Source of the DNA: Hydrangea macrophylla
Lineage: Eukaryota > Streptophyta > Magnoliopsida > Cornales > Hydrangeaceae
DNA length: 64,000 nucleotides
Direction: 5' to 3'
Assembly (NCBI GenBank): GCA_033977485.1
Contig: CM066995.1
Span: 47,739,162 to 47,803,161 of the forward strand
The notes under the pieces were generated by a model, which was given only the letters and a program-made list of their open reading frames with translations, did not search any database and was not told the origin of the DNA. This document shows, piece by piece, positions 33,425 through 46,123 of the stretch (the stretch's first letter is position 1; each line of letters opens with the position of its first letter). Both the position numbers and the translations under genes were made by a program.

Positions 33425-34039
33425 TGACGACGTTTTACTAATGCATTTTCTTATTAACACCCAAGTGTAGATGATCGTACAAGTAATAAAGTTCTAGTAA
33501 TATCAGGTCGAAACCACGGGAAACGGAAATAAATATTTTAAAGATAGACAGTAACTATTTTGTCCCTAAAAAGAAAATAAAAGATGATGTATTTTTGGGG
33601 CTTTTCCTAAACTACTGGTTTTTATATTTTTGCAGTAAACTTATTTAAAAGCTATTTTTTCAAAGTAATTTACGATAAAGATTTTAATAGTACAAAATAA
33701 ACTAACTAAGATGTTAGTAAGAAAATGAAGAAAAAGAAATAAAAGCTAGATTCGCATGAAATGAATTTTTTGATTTTATTATAGCAAAAGATGGAAATAA
33801 TACAAATATTTAATCTAAGTTGTCTAAAAGCAGGAAATATTAATTAATTTGGAAAAAATGATTTAAATGGATTGGAAATATGCAAATTAGTACTAGATCA
33901 CACAACTTCTATGCTTATGAAAATGATTTGACATTTTTAAATAGAATGATTCTTTATTTGAAAATAAACCTATAGTAGTTTATGAAGTCATATCAAGTGT
34001 GTCAGGTTTGATATAAAATGACGTTGTTTAGTTTAAAGA

Positions 34040-34147
34040 AAAATAAGAAGGCAATTGGACAGTAGCCAAGTTCAAATCGTGGCTCGCCGCGGATGTGGGT
34101 TATTCGGTACCGAGTCCCTACCACTCTGCCACTACACAATTGCCTGT
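34040..34147 (-). mobile_element. SINE candidate inside the Athila-like LTR
   Basis: The minus strand has TAGTGGCAGAGTGG (A box) and, about 50 bp on, ACGATTTGAACTTGG (B box), then a T-rich end TTCTTATTTTTCTTT. This order fits a short tRNA-derived SINE with a T tail. Confidence 0.5.
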
Positions 34148-36349
34148 CCATTAATGGATGGAAATATATTTGTACACATACTTGAAAACCAACTTTATTA
34201 AATAAATTGTTTTTATATGCTAGGTGTTTTCTACGACAAAAGGCATAATTTGACAATTCACATAATTAAATTTTTATTTCAAATATGTAATCTTTAAAGT
34301 CCAATATAGCCATAGTCTATAAATATGATAAATAGTCATAAACTATAGATATTTTTGACAATAAATAAAAAAACAACCAATCTAGATAAATTTGTCCATT
34401 GAAGATTAGTGCACAAAAGTTGTGATTTCTGAGTTTTTATTGCATATTCCTAATTAAAGTTTTAGCCTACCATTTTTGGAATTGAAACTGTCTTCTAAGT
34501 AAATTTTAAAGAAAGATTAAATAGATGTCTACAATCACTGTCCAATTAAAATTAAGGTCATAATACCAAGGAAATAGTGAAAACTAAAATTATTACATTT
34601 TTTCTTCACTGAACATGAGTTGGGATTGAATTCGTAGAATCTGCAAAATAACAAAGTTTAGTACAACTAAGCTAATAAACATAAATTAATTGAAATACTG
34701 AACCAAAAATAAAATACTAAACAGTTGACTTTGAATTCTTGCGGGGTCACAGTGGATGAGCTCTAAGAACACAAGCAAGGTCAAACCAAATCCTAATCTA
34801 ATTTGGGAGTGAGATATGGGTATAGTATGCTTGAGTTTTAATAGGTAATTATAACAACTACGTGGTAAAGAAATCTGGCATTTACTTACAAATTCTGTCT
34901 TCTAGTGAATGAAATTATTGTTATAAAAACTGAAAATTTGGGGTTTCAAACTATTTTAGGGATTTATAAATTTGAAATCAAGATTTTGATAGAAATATTT
35001 TACTACTACAAACACTATACCAAAAATGCTAAACAGGCACTTTTCACGCATTTTTATTTGGCACTGTTTTAAACAGTGCCAGATTTTGGCATGATTTTTG
35101 GGCAATCTGGCACTGTTATTAACAGTGCCAAATCTGGAACTGTTTAAAACAGATCCAATCGGCAAATTAACCGTACTAAATAAAACCCCTAAATGTTTTC
35201 CCTCCAAACTCCCACCCCCCAATTCGTTGACTCAATTAAAAAAAACCCTAACAGGCAACTAAGGCGCTAAAGTCTTCCCCAAAATGTTTCCCCCTCTCTC
35301 TCTCTCTCTCTCTCTAAATTGCCTCCAAATTGCTGCCCAGTCTCCCAACCACCAGTCCGCCACCAGCTCTTCCTCCATAGCCACCAGACGGTCGGAGCAA
35401 CACCAAGACAATCACCACGTCGCCATGCCGGTACTACCACCAACCACTGGAGTCCAGCGCCTCCCTCTCTATCGATAATCTCCTTCCTTCTCCACATACA
35501 CAGATCTACTCTCATACCCACCCTTTTTACAAACACATACACACACACACACACACACATACACACTCGAGTACACATACATCCCTCCGACATCATACCC
35601 ATACTCTCTTCGTTCTGTCTTCTCTCTATCTCTCTGCACACACACAACCGTAGATTTATTTTTTTGGGGTAGTATTCAAGGAACTCCCAACCCTAGATCT
35701 GATTTGTAGTAAGAAAATTAGTGGGATATCCCACTAATTGTTATTTGTCACTTACTGCTATTTTATTTTATTTTTTTAATCTTGTTTTGTTAATAGAGGT
35801 CAAGAACATAGGATTCACCAGGGTTTTTCAGGTTAATTTTCATACCGCTAGTTGATGCATTTTCTTGTTTTGGAGCTATTTGCTATTCGCTGAGAGAAAA
35901 GGTGGGCCTCCTTATTTTGTTGCCCTTTGTTAATTTTGAGTATGCGAATACATGTACATATATATAAGTACATCTGATATATTTTAATGCATGTTGTTAA
36001 TTGTTGTATAGTTCTTAGGTCCTATCCATTCTAGTTGAATTGTTTTTTGTGGGATGATATTGGCATTAGTATGGGGGTCAGTGATGAATCTATTGGGATG
36101 CATACAAATTGTTTGTATTATTTCCTGAAAGAGTTTTTTTTTTTTTTTTTTTGCCTCTACAGGCTGGGTTATGGTGGGATGATTTTGATGGGATTTATTT
36201 TGGCCTCTACTTAGGTGCCTTCAAATTTCTATGCAACTATATAATTATCAATGAAATTGCCTCTTTGTTGTTCAAAAAAAAAAAAAAAATTTATTGCTCA
36301 CTTCCTTTTTGATAGGACAAATGTCCTTATCTTTGTGCCTACATAAAAG

Positions 36350-36403
36350 CTGGACTTTACACTCAAAGTTGTTGGTGGTGAGAAATTGGCAATTCCTAAT
36401 GAG
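36350..36403 (+). pseudogene. Captured synaptotagmin-like SMP exon, part 1
   Basis: The frame reads LDFTLKVVGGEKLAIP, matching the conserved LDFTLKV(V/I)GG segment of the SMP (lipid-transfer) domain of plant synaptotagmin/NTMC2 proteins. The continuation into the next exon is degraded. It is a fragment only. The family is recognised from memory of the domain, not by search. Confidence 0.65.
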
Positions 36404-36869
36404 GTTCGAGAAACTTTATTTTCTTTCTTCTTTTTTTTTTCCTCTCAAATGCACATGTTGATGTTACAAATGAATGTGTCTTTTTATGGGTCAGATATTC
36501 ATTGCTAATAGCAACCATTTATAATTTTATACACAAGTCACAATTGTACATAGTACATACATGCATGGAATGTCAAGACAAGTTTGGTTTCCCAAATTTA
36601 AACATACATGGCTGCTATGGTGACATTTTGGATTAGTCCCGTGCATATCAATCAATCAAATTTCCATCCTTAGTAGAATTTTCATAAGTACCTCTCTGTC
36701 CAGAAGGGTCAACATATGTTATTTTGCTAAATAGTGAACATCGTATAATGACTCACAGTGATTGGATTTACTAGTTTTTCTCTGCATTTGATATTGTTTC
36801 TTAAATTTACTAGACGAATATCACTTATGACATCTTTGATTGATGAGACTATTTTTCTCTCTCGTGTAG

Positions 36870-36949
36870 GAAACGATATGAGATGCTATTGAAGATTCTA
36901 TAACATGGCCAATTCGGCAAATTATTCCGATATTACCAGGGGATTATAG
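36870..36949 (+). pseudogene. Captured synaptotagmin-like SMP exon, part 2, with stop
   Basis: The exon is framed by CTCGTGTAG and the donor GTACGG. It encodes DAIEDSITWPIRQIIPILPG, a hallmark of the end of the plant synaptotagmin SMP domain. TGA at 36879-36881 replaces a position that is usually arginine (CGA to TGA fits). It lies about 470 bp after part 1, so intron-exon structure was captured from genomic DNA. Confidence 0.75.
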
Positions 36950-38130
36950 GTACGGACTATATGGTAGTTCTATCAACATTCATTTTCTTATTAATTGGCC
37001 TCTTTTTCTATCCTCACTCTTCAGTCTATTTAGTTTTTAATTACATAATGGAAATCAGGTAAGTATGGCTTACCTATGAGTCATTTTGTTGACAACATGA
37101 TTCAATTATAGGAAAAAAAAAGGCATTGAGAGTTGATGTGAAAGAAGCATTGAAAATTTGAAAAGTTTTCAGTACTTTAGATCATAGCATTTAAGATCTT
37201 TATTCTCTATGATCTAAAATATATACATACAAGTAAACTTGATTATTCTCACTTCATTATTACTGAAAAGTATGTAACGAAAGACTAAACAAAGAGTTCA
37301 TCCATGTATGAGAGAAGGTCTAGTTGCAGATGTTCGGTTTAATGTTTATTAAATTGCATTTTGTTGAAAGTAGGCTAATTTGAGGCTAAAAATTCCTCTG
37401 TGAGACTCTGACCAAACTATAAAGTATTTGATATAGATTTCATATCTAAACCTTTAACCTCTTCTCTTAGTCTTGAGTCTATTGACTTTGTTGAAAGTTA
37501 TACTAATTGACCTTAAAATCTATTTTCTCTAACCACATCTTTGGTTAGAGAGAACTGAGTTTTGAGACTTTTTTATTTTATTTTAGATGCTTGACCTTAG
37601 TTGTAGATGTAGTTATCACTTTTCCACAAATTGGGTATATGTCTCTTTTATTGTGTAGATGTCTTCTATTTTTTGTAATTGCAATTTGGTAAATTTCTTC
37701 AGCTTGAATTCATATACACTAAACCATATGGCCTCATTTCTATTAGGTTGAAATATGAGTCAAATATTGTTTTTGTTTAGCTATTTTATGTCAGTAGTTT
37801 TACCATCCATAAAATGTTAATGTTAAGAAAGATTCATAGCCAAAGTATTATTGTTCTTTTAAGGATTTTAGTGTCTAATATTCATAGTATCAGTACTTCT
37901 TAGGCCTTCAGTGGCTAATTCTGGACTCTCAGGTTCTGTATTGGCTAGAGTACAACTACTGTAATCTCTTATAGTCTTATATACCAACTTTTGTGTGGCA
38001 TAGCTATTTAAAATATGAAATGCAATGCAGAGATTGCTGTTGTCATTCAGTTTTTGTAGTAAAATCAGAGAATATTATCTCATTTTCCGTCATAATACCC
38101 CAAGTGTAGTCTAGTATTCTTTTTGGCTAG

Positions 38131-38270
38131 TGCTAATGCCAAAGCACAATGTGCTAATGCCAAAGCACAAAGTGTCGCTAAAAGCTTTAGTGACACATAT
38201 CTAAGTGTCACTAAAGCTTTTAGTGACACTTTGTGCTTTGACATTAGCACATTATGCTTTGGCATTAGCA
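38131..38270. repeat. 140-bp near-perfect hairpin
   Basis: The arms 38131-38196 and 38205-38270 (66 bp each) are reverse complements with three mismatches, separated by an 8-nt loop ATATCTAA. The text contains repeated TGCTAATGCCAAAGCACAA and GTGTCACTAAAAGC. The three mismatches are all transitions. The transcript would fold into one long stem that could feed small-RNA production. It may be a tiny MITE. Confidence 0.85.
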
Positions 38271-39801
38271 TCACCCTTCTTTTTTCCTATTTTGGTAGTA
38301 ATTAGGCTTTTTAGTTGTTGAACTTTTCCCGTTATAGTTTACCATTTTGATTAGGATAGTTTTGAGATTGCTTTCTATTTTCAGTTCTTATAGCCAATAA
38401 ATAAGCACCTAAAGGGATGGAATTTTTTTTTTTAAAAACTCAATGGTTCTATTTTTCTTATTTAACAAAATTCGAATTTTTTCTTAACCCTTCAGGATTA
38501 GAGGACATCTTCCCTCATAGCTTCTAAGTTATGAGAACATGAAATTGCAGATGAAGATCCCTTAAGATTTATTCTTCTTATTTTCCCCTTGTACTTCTGC
38601 TATACAAGTTATTACCAGAGTTGGGGTTTTCCAGACAGTCTTAAACCAGTATGTGTAGCAAACGTTTCAATGACAGAGATAGGGGACATTAATGTTACTC
38701 TTAAGGTGTTTTGCATTCTAAAGAATCATGTGAAATTAATGTTACTCATTTGGTGTTTTGAATACTAAATAGCACATGGTACAACACTGTGCAACTCAAA
38801 ATCTTGTCACATCGAAAACTACAATATTGTGTTATACAAGTCTTAGTTAAATAATTCACCTCATAAAATTGTCACTACCTTGAAAATTTGAAATCCTTCT
38901 TGACACCTTGGTAGTTTTTTGTTTTTTTGTTTTTTTTTTTTCTTTCTAAAAGCCACCCTGAATGTGATAACTAATAACCATGATTGATAAAACACACTAG
39001 AATGGACCCAAAAATTTTCTTGTGAGTACGATTGTAGGATGTAGTATGTAAGTACGTATACATCATTCCTATATGATTAAATTACAAGAACGTATAGAGA
39101 TGTACGATCTATGCGTCCACTGTGAAATATTTGTGAAATTTGCGATTGTACCATGTACCAGCAGAAAGCAACAAAACCAGAAATAATAAAAGAAGGTTTC
39201 AAAGATTAAAGCATGTTTATTGCATCACAAGTCTACATTCGCAAAATCATACTAGTACTCAGCAACAACAAACATTTGATCTAATTCTCTATTTCTGTCA
39301 GATCGTTCCACCAGAAGATTAGATCATTCATGGATCATTCAAATCTGAAGTAAAGTTTTACAAAATTGTCCATTTCATAGCAATCACTTCAGTTAGTTTG
39401 ATAAACATAGAGGCCAGGTCTATGATTTTCACCAATTACACTCTGAACATATGTATGTACATGTGTGTATGTAAGTATGGCTCATACCATAAAATGTATA
39501 GCAAGCGTCTTTTTGAATTCAACATTGGTCTTATTAAGAGAGATTTTTGTCAAAGTATAGCAAGTGTCTTTTTGAATTCAAACAAACAACAAACATAAAA
39601 AAAATAAAAAATAAAAAATAGAATAGATTCAAACTTAGGTCCTAGGAGGAAGATGCAGGGGTGGTGAATTTAATGTGGTTTGGACTTAAATTATACTTGG
39701 GTGCACCTTAATTAATTATTTCTCTTTTGTACTAAAGTTGTTCATAAACATGAATTTAACATATATATTTGCTACTTTTAACTTTATCTCTATTTTTTCA
39801 G

Positions 39802-39897
39802 TTGCCTGATGGTTTGTTTTGTGAAGATGAACCGGGCAAGCAGGTCAGAAGTGCTGTTAGAATAAAGAAAACCAGCAAGTCTCACGTAGCCTTCCAG
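39802..39897 (+). pseudogene. Captured VAP-like MSP-domain exon
   Basis: An exactly 32-codon exon between TTTTTTCAG and the donor GTAATT. Its residues EPGKQVRSAVRIKKTSKSHV match the start of the MSP domain of plant VAMP-associated proteins, which bind FFAT motifs on the ER. The adjoining MSP exons are absent. It stays open, but without neighbours it cannot make the domain. Confidence 0.75.
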
Positions 39898-40293
39898 GTA
39901 ATTGTGTATTTTCATTTCATATGGTTTGTTTATCCACAGGTAGGGAAATCAATGCTTAGAGATACTTTTTACCTTTTACACTTAGAGATACTTAATTTCA
40001 TTGGTGTTTAAATTTATGTACTTAAAAGTTCTTTTTGGACCATGATGCCATAATTCATCCAATGGGAACCCCATAAGCTGAATTATGTATGCATTTTGTT
40101 TGATGTTGCACAACTACTTCAGTACAATTTCTAACTAGATTTTTCATCGATGGGTTTCCCAATTTAAGGACAATTGCACATGAATAGCTCCATATTTAAG
40201 GTAGCCTTGGTATTAATTTCATAACAATTAAGTTCCAATATAACTAACTTCTTTAATTAATGTACTATTTATGCAATTAGCAATTGTAAATTG

Positions 40294-40539
40294 CTCCCTC
40301 CGTCCCTTTTTTCCATCTTTGAGAACTCAAATTATTAAGGGGACAAAAAGAATCTACACCTACTTTCACAATTGCCCCTAATCATTACAATAACTTTTTT
40401 AGTTTTGTCTTAGTGTAGATTTCAAGGAAGGGTAGTTTTGAAAAGTAAGTAAAAATTGTACACCAATTTAGGAAAGTGGACACTAATTTTGGGACATCCC
40501 AAAATGGAATATAGGACTCAAAAAAAGGGACAGAAGGAG
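40294..40539. mobile_element. Stowaway-like MITE
   Basis: The ends are CTCCCTCCGTCCC and GGGACAGAAGGAG, inverted, with TA directly after the right end. Length is 246 bp, non-coding. A half copy is at 2549-2646. It inserted into the CACTA element. Confidence 0.75.
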
Positions 40540-41167
40540 TATCTCTTTTCATTCTCAGATTAGGATAAAAAACATTATAGGAATTACAATTTTTATCATG
40601 TTTCAACTATGTAATCTACATGAGCTAACCGAGTTACCCCAACATGTCGTACTTAAGAGTGTGTGGCATATCATGTTCCTGTACCTGTTTTGAGTACAAG
40701 AACGATCTGTGATTTGGATAAGATTGGTGCAGGCAGAGGGCACAACGTGGTAGGGTATCCCGAAAGAGGAGCATGGGGAAGACATGTTAATATAAAGATT
40801 ATGCATGTATTTGAAGTGAACAAGTTAAGACAAGCTTCCTGATTTCTCCTCTTATTTTAGATGCCCCATGTTTGAATAAGTAAATCCATAATCAATCATC
40901 TTCCCTTTTCAGCATTGCCTCTATGTTTCGAATATTGAACTAAGTGAGTCTATGGAGTTATACTCCCCCAAACATCACTCCCCTGTGTTTTTGTTTTGTC
41001 CTCTAATTGCTCTTTTTTTTTTTGGCCTGAAACCACTTTCAAATTTCGCACCTTTAATTTACAAGCTTCCAAAACATAAAAGTTCTATCTTTGCTGATTG
41101 ATAAGATCTTTGTATGTTCAGCCAGTTTTTAATATAAAATTTACTGCATTTGCTTTCACCAGTGCAG

Positions 41168-41251
41168 GCAGAAGTTCTTACATGGAAATTTGATGAGATG
41201 GATCAACAAACTGCTGATGAAGATTGGTTCATACAATTTAGTGCAGTGTAA
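41168..41251 (+). pseudogene. Possible terminal exon of unknown captured gene
   Basis: After an acceptor-like AGTGCAG, a 27-codon frame begins AEVLTWKFDEMDQQTADE and ends with TAA. The Asp/Glu-rich, stop-terminated frame looks exon-like, but I do not recognise it. It could be chance. Confidence 0.3.
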
Positions 41252-42782
41252 TAGTTTATTTTTCTTAGAAAAGGTAGATGCTATTTTTGCTTTGACTTTT
41301 TATTCAACATTGTATGGTTTCAGGAACATAGTCGGTTTTTTTTATGGTGTATTTGATTACTAGTTCACTGCAGCGGATGCAATCTTGGATTTTTGTTTTG
41401 GCACGATGACTTGGTTTATTATGTTTCATGTATACACTATGCGTTGGATTGATATGTTTTTCTTTTGTATTGGAGATTTATTATATATTGATTGCTACTT
41501 GTAGTTATGATTATAAGTGATTTTTGATACAGGTGTTATTAGTATTTTACAAATTAGTGCTGCCAAATTTTGGTTCTCCTTGAAAATAAATCTGGCATTG
41601 CTCAAAACAGTGTCAGATGAAATAATTTTTTATATACTCAATAAAACAGGCACTGTTTCAACCGGTGCCAAAAGCGTGCCAAATTAATGTGCCCGACATG
41701 TACACGTGGCGAGACAAAAAGTTGCCACGTGTCGAGAAGCTATCTTGAAATTCTGGTACTGTTTAAAAAAGTGCCAAATCTCTAAATTTGGTACCCTTTG
41801 ACCAAAATTTGGCACTGTTTTGAATAGTGCCAAAACAATTGGATCCCCATATTTGGCACTGAAAGAAACAGTGCCAGATTTGGTCAGGCACTGTTTAAAA
41901 CAGATCCAGTTTAGCATTTTTGGTGTAGTGAAATTAGCAAAGGTCCTACAAGGAAACAAATATTTAATAACTAATTTGAGAAATACAGTACGCAAAGTTT
42001 TGCTACATATTTTTGAACATGAAATCATCAATTACCAAAAAAAAAAAAATAATCTTTACAACTTTTAGAATTAGAAAAAGCAAAGAAAAACTTAAGTTTC
42101 TACTCCTACGGACACTATGAAGTGCTCACATAATAACCTCCCTAAACTTTTCTCTTTCTAGCTGTGTGTTGTGTGGTTGTGCGTTATGTTCTGTGTCTCC
42201 GTTGGCTCTCTTGGCTGCTTCAATTTATAGACGAAAATTGTATACCTTGTTGAGAAGATTTGTCATCCCATTCGTCACTTGAATAGAAGAAAGAGAGAGT
42301 TTGCCAATTTTTCTTCAATGCTCGTCCAATTTTTTAAACCATTGTCAGTTCTGCAGAGAGAAAGAGAAAGAGACAAAAAGAGAGAATTTGTATTGTTTTT
42401 TATATATACAAATATATATATATCATTGTCAAGGCATTAAATGCCTTGACAATTTTCCTTCCTTTTGGTTTTTTTTTTTTTTTTTTTTTTGTTTTTTGGT
42501 TTTGTTTTGTTCTTTAGTTGAGAGTTAGGAAAACGTAATAAGTACATGAGAGATAATCCCATGTGTTTGCTACGTCTTTCCTTCCCTTTATTGCATTATA
42601 TCAACTTTATTTTTACTTAAGCAATAGAACATATAAAAGCACATAATTACACACATTTGAGTGACATTATCATGAAATCATATTAATTTCAAAATGCATG
42701 TAAAACTACAAATTTGGGGATTAAATTAGCACTATATCTATTATATTGGCGCATGAATATGCAATATTCATTGTTTGTCACA

Positions 42783-45700
42783 CCCCTCGACTAGCTTATT
42801 GCTAGTCCCTAGCAATGAAGTGAAAGAAAGATTGTTCTAATAGTTTTATTAAAAGTACGAGTAGGCTAAGGAAAATAAAACCTAACTCACTGTCGCAAGA
42901 ATTGCGATTGCATTTAGCATGTACAACAAGCCGTTAAACCCCTAGGTTACCCATAGTGGACGAGCGTTGTCTCTTAAGAGTTTGCAGTGAATATACCTAC
43001 AAAATTCAATTTTAAATTTCAAATTTTTTTTTTAAAATAAAGGTAGATTTTCTCCTTTTATAATAGATAGGATTAAATTTGGCAATAAAATGAAATTTCC
43101 AAGTATGTAATAGTAATGCAACACACACACACACTCACAGTTTGTCAACAGCAAATTTTTTTTTATATTCGTTAAACTTACAGTGTGTGCTTGAAAATTC
43201 AAACAGCTGATCGTAATTTCAAAGTTTACATAACTAACCGCAGTAATGAAACTTGTAGTTTTAACTCAAATCTCACTGGAATTTCATTCTTTTAATGAGA
43301 AACTCTCAGAAACTAGTGTGGAGAACATCTCATATCGTAGGGAAGAAAAGAAAGGGAAATTGCTTCCATTTTTTGGTGACTCAATATATAGGAATTTAGA
43401 GTAAAGTAAGTCTCATGAAATTATACTTAGCATTAGAAGAGCGATCTACCATGGAGAACATCTTTATCACTTAAATTTAAATTTTTTTTTTTTTTAAATC
43501 ATTAGGACTTTGACTGATAGGATAGAAATTAAGATGGCTAGGAGATTTGAGATATATTTGTTCTAAGCATGTGATTGGAGTTTTTGTGCAGTCCATTCCA
43601 ATCGATCTCTTTTTTTTTTTCTTCTCCTTTTATCATTTGTACCATTTTTTGTAAGTTTCTCATTTCTTTCTTTCTTTTTTTTTTTTTTTAAGAACTTCTT
43701 TCTTTCTTTACTACTTCTTTCTTTTCTTGCAATATTATTACAGTCCAATCACATACCTAGATATAGAAGTGAGGCTTGTACTCCCAAGTGGAGCAAGGCA
43801 CGATTTGGAGAGAACTGAGAATAAGGCAATATTAGGTGAAGGGGGTGTATTTGAAAGAAAAGATGGCCTAAATCATTTTCAAAATAAATTGACTTTGTTC
43901 ATTCAAGCAATTTAGAAGTTCAATTGTAAATCCTGAATGTTCTCTTTTAATGACCAGTCAAAAAGAATAATTAGACTTTCAACGAGTGATATGACAAAAA
44001 GAGTGAGATTGAAAAGAATAGTAACCCTCATAAAGGAAGATTGACACAAAAGCTTACTTAAGTTAATTAGTTTCCACTACTTGTCTTTAAACTGCATAGT
44101 TGATGTTTACTCATTCATTTAGATTCAGTAAATATTTTCACACACTTTCAAAATATTTAAAGTTTAAAGAGTTTCTAGCATTTGAAAGTAGTTAAACATG
44201 TGACAATGTGTTGTATGTTATTAACATACCAAAATAACACTATCGTGCCAAATTTATCCTATATAGAAGTAAAAGGAAAACTTCTAAAAAATTCTAAACA
44301 CATCCACTACGTTGGATACATATATGGTGCGACTAGTATCCTCTGCACCTATACAAAAAGGGCTACGCAATCCGGAGCGTCCAAGTTGTCACGATCGCCC
44401 ATCCACCTCTAGTAAAAGAGATGGGTCTAAAACCACTAGCAAGCTAAAACATCAGTAAGAGGCTAAGAGATAACTCTGGCTTTACCTAGTTTTTGCTACC
44501 TCTAGGGTCAGTCACCACACTAAACATATCTGGTGATGTTGGGTTCATGAAAATTACTTCTATCGAACTAGCTAATGAAAGCGATATATACACGTAGGAT
44601 CATTTTAAAGTCTGACCTGACTAAAAATTATTGAATGTGCTGAAAATAAATTTTAAATAAAATAAAATGAGAGATGGGAAACCAAAGTTCATTTGAGTAT
44701 CAAAGAATCTAGTCCTCTTTCTCAACCAAAATTTTCTTTTATTTTGATTTGAATTGTCTTTTGTAACAATAATAAACTTTGAAGAAGTGCCATTATGAGA
44801 AATTAAATCAGGACATTTTTCTCTATAACAAATCAAACACCATCCTAACCTTTTAGCTTTCCTTTTGATGGCATAAAGGCTAGTGCCAGTAAAGGGTTTC
44901 TTCTGCTCAGAAACAAGTGAGCGACCCATTAACGTCTGGTTATCGACTGTTGGATCCATTTTTTATACTCTCATCCAACAAGAGAGGCTAGACTCTACCC
45001 TCCACTCCTTCTAACTATCAACCAATATCTAATTGAAGAGAGCTTAGAGGGGGTGGGTGGGAATTTTATCTTAAAACAATATTAATATTAAGAAATATAT
45101 ATATATATATATTCATAAACTAAAAAAACTAAAAAATATATATATTTTTTTCAATTCTGAAAACTACTTTTTTTTCATTTTTTTTTATTTTAACAGAAAA
45201 CTAGGATAAACAACTACATTTTAATTTCTCTTTTTTTTTTTTTAGAAAATTCTAAGACAATTTATCATTACAATAATAATTATAAGGAAAATTATGGTAT
45301 AAACTTCAAAAATCATAAGAGCACTGACTTGTGCGTCATTCATTTTTTTTTCAAAGAAATGGAAAAATATCACATGTCACACAGAGATTTGAGAACTTGG
45401 TAGGGCTGTAGATCGAGTAGATATTACAAACATCTTTGAAGAGTACCTACAACTTATGGTTTTCATTTTTTTGTTATATAATGGAGAAGAGAGAAACAAA
45501 AATCAAAAAATAAAAACTTAAAATTTAAGCCGGATCGGTAAGAAAGGGAAAAAAAACTAAATAAAATCAAAATCAAGCTTTTCTCTAGATTATAGATCTT
45601 ACCTTTAGTGATCGATAGAGTGGATCTTGATTTTGGACCGTAGAAGTCAAAGAAAATAGAAAAAAAAATGAGAGAATGAAAGATCAGGGGAGAGAGTGTT

Positions 45701-46123
45701 GCAGAGAGTGGAAGACGAGAGAGAGCATCGCGATGAAGAGAGGAAAGAGAAAAGAGAGGAAGAAAAAGAAAGGGAAAAGAGAGATGGGGAAAGTTTTTAG
45801 GGTTTAAAGCCCTATTTATAACAATTTTCCCTTTTTCAGCGTAGCTTTCCAAAAAAAAAAACTTATCACATTTTTTTAATTAAAATTTTTTTAAACTAAA
45901 TAATTTAAATTAAAGATAAAACAAATAAATTGGTGTTAATAGTGAAATAAGAGTGAGATGAAAAAAAAAGCGGATAATACCTGTAATTAAAAGATACAAA
46001 CAAAGAAAAAATATAATAATAATGACAAAATTAACTTATATATATAAAAATTGATCAAAATAAGAGTATAGGACTATAAATACTCTAATACACTATGCCC
46101 TATACTAATTATAATTTAAGATA
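42783..46123 (-). other. 3' non-coding region of the Athila-like element
   Basis: The region spans integrase to the 3' LTR. Bases 42783-43010 are closely related to 63271-63480 next to the other Athila-like LTR (shared CTAGTCCCTAGCAATGAAG and GCGATTGCATTTAGC), so this is element sequence. Minus-strand frames at 44621-44959 and 45463-45852 are open, but match no motif I know. An env-like ORF is expected here in Athila elements, but none can be shown. Simple AT and GA-rich tracts are frequent. Confidence 0.55.

Larger units (their letters stand above)
35013..41930 (+). mobile_element. CACTA transposon with captured host exons
   Basis: The 6918-bp element starts CACTATACCAAAAATGCT and ends AGCATTTTTGGTGTAGTG. 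It is flanked by AAA on both sides (35010-35012, 41931-41933), fitting the 3-bp duplication of CACTA elements. Subterminal GGCACTGTTT...AAACAGTGCC motifs repeat at both ends (about 35035-35160 and 41570-41905). No transposase frame was found. It carries exon fragments like plant synaptotagmin and VAP, a long hairpin and a Stowaway-like MITE, so it is a non-autonomous, gene-capturing CACTA. A CT/CA-rich stretch at 35290-35650 looks like a plant 5' UTR and may be part of a captured promoter. Confidence 0.85.
33425..42782 (-). repeat. 3' LTR of the Athila-like element, split by CACTA
   Basis: The two parts are 33425-35012 and 41934-42782, about 2.4 kb together. The plus-strand edge is TGACGACG at 33425 and GTCACA at 42782. 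The first 390 bp match the right LTR at 52038. It lacks the TTCGATCGATCGAA array seen in three other LTR families. Confidence 0.75.

Noticed and set aside
35267..35672. 114-126 codon ORFs over CT/CA repeats
   Set aside because: Microsatellite-driven frames; more likely a captured 5' UTR or promoter stretch.
45463..45852. 129-codon minus-strand ORF as an env-like protein
   Set aside because: Phe/Leu/Ser-rich over a purine-rich tract, with no glycoprotein or transmembrane pattern that can be separated from base composition.
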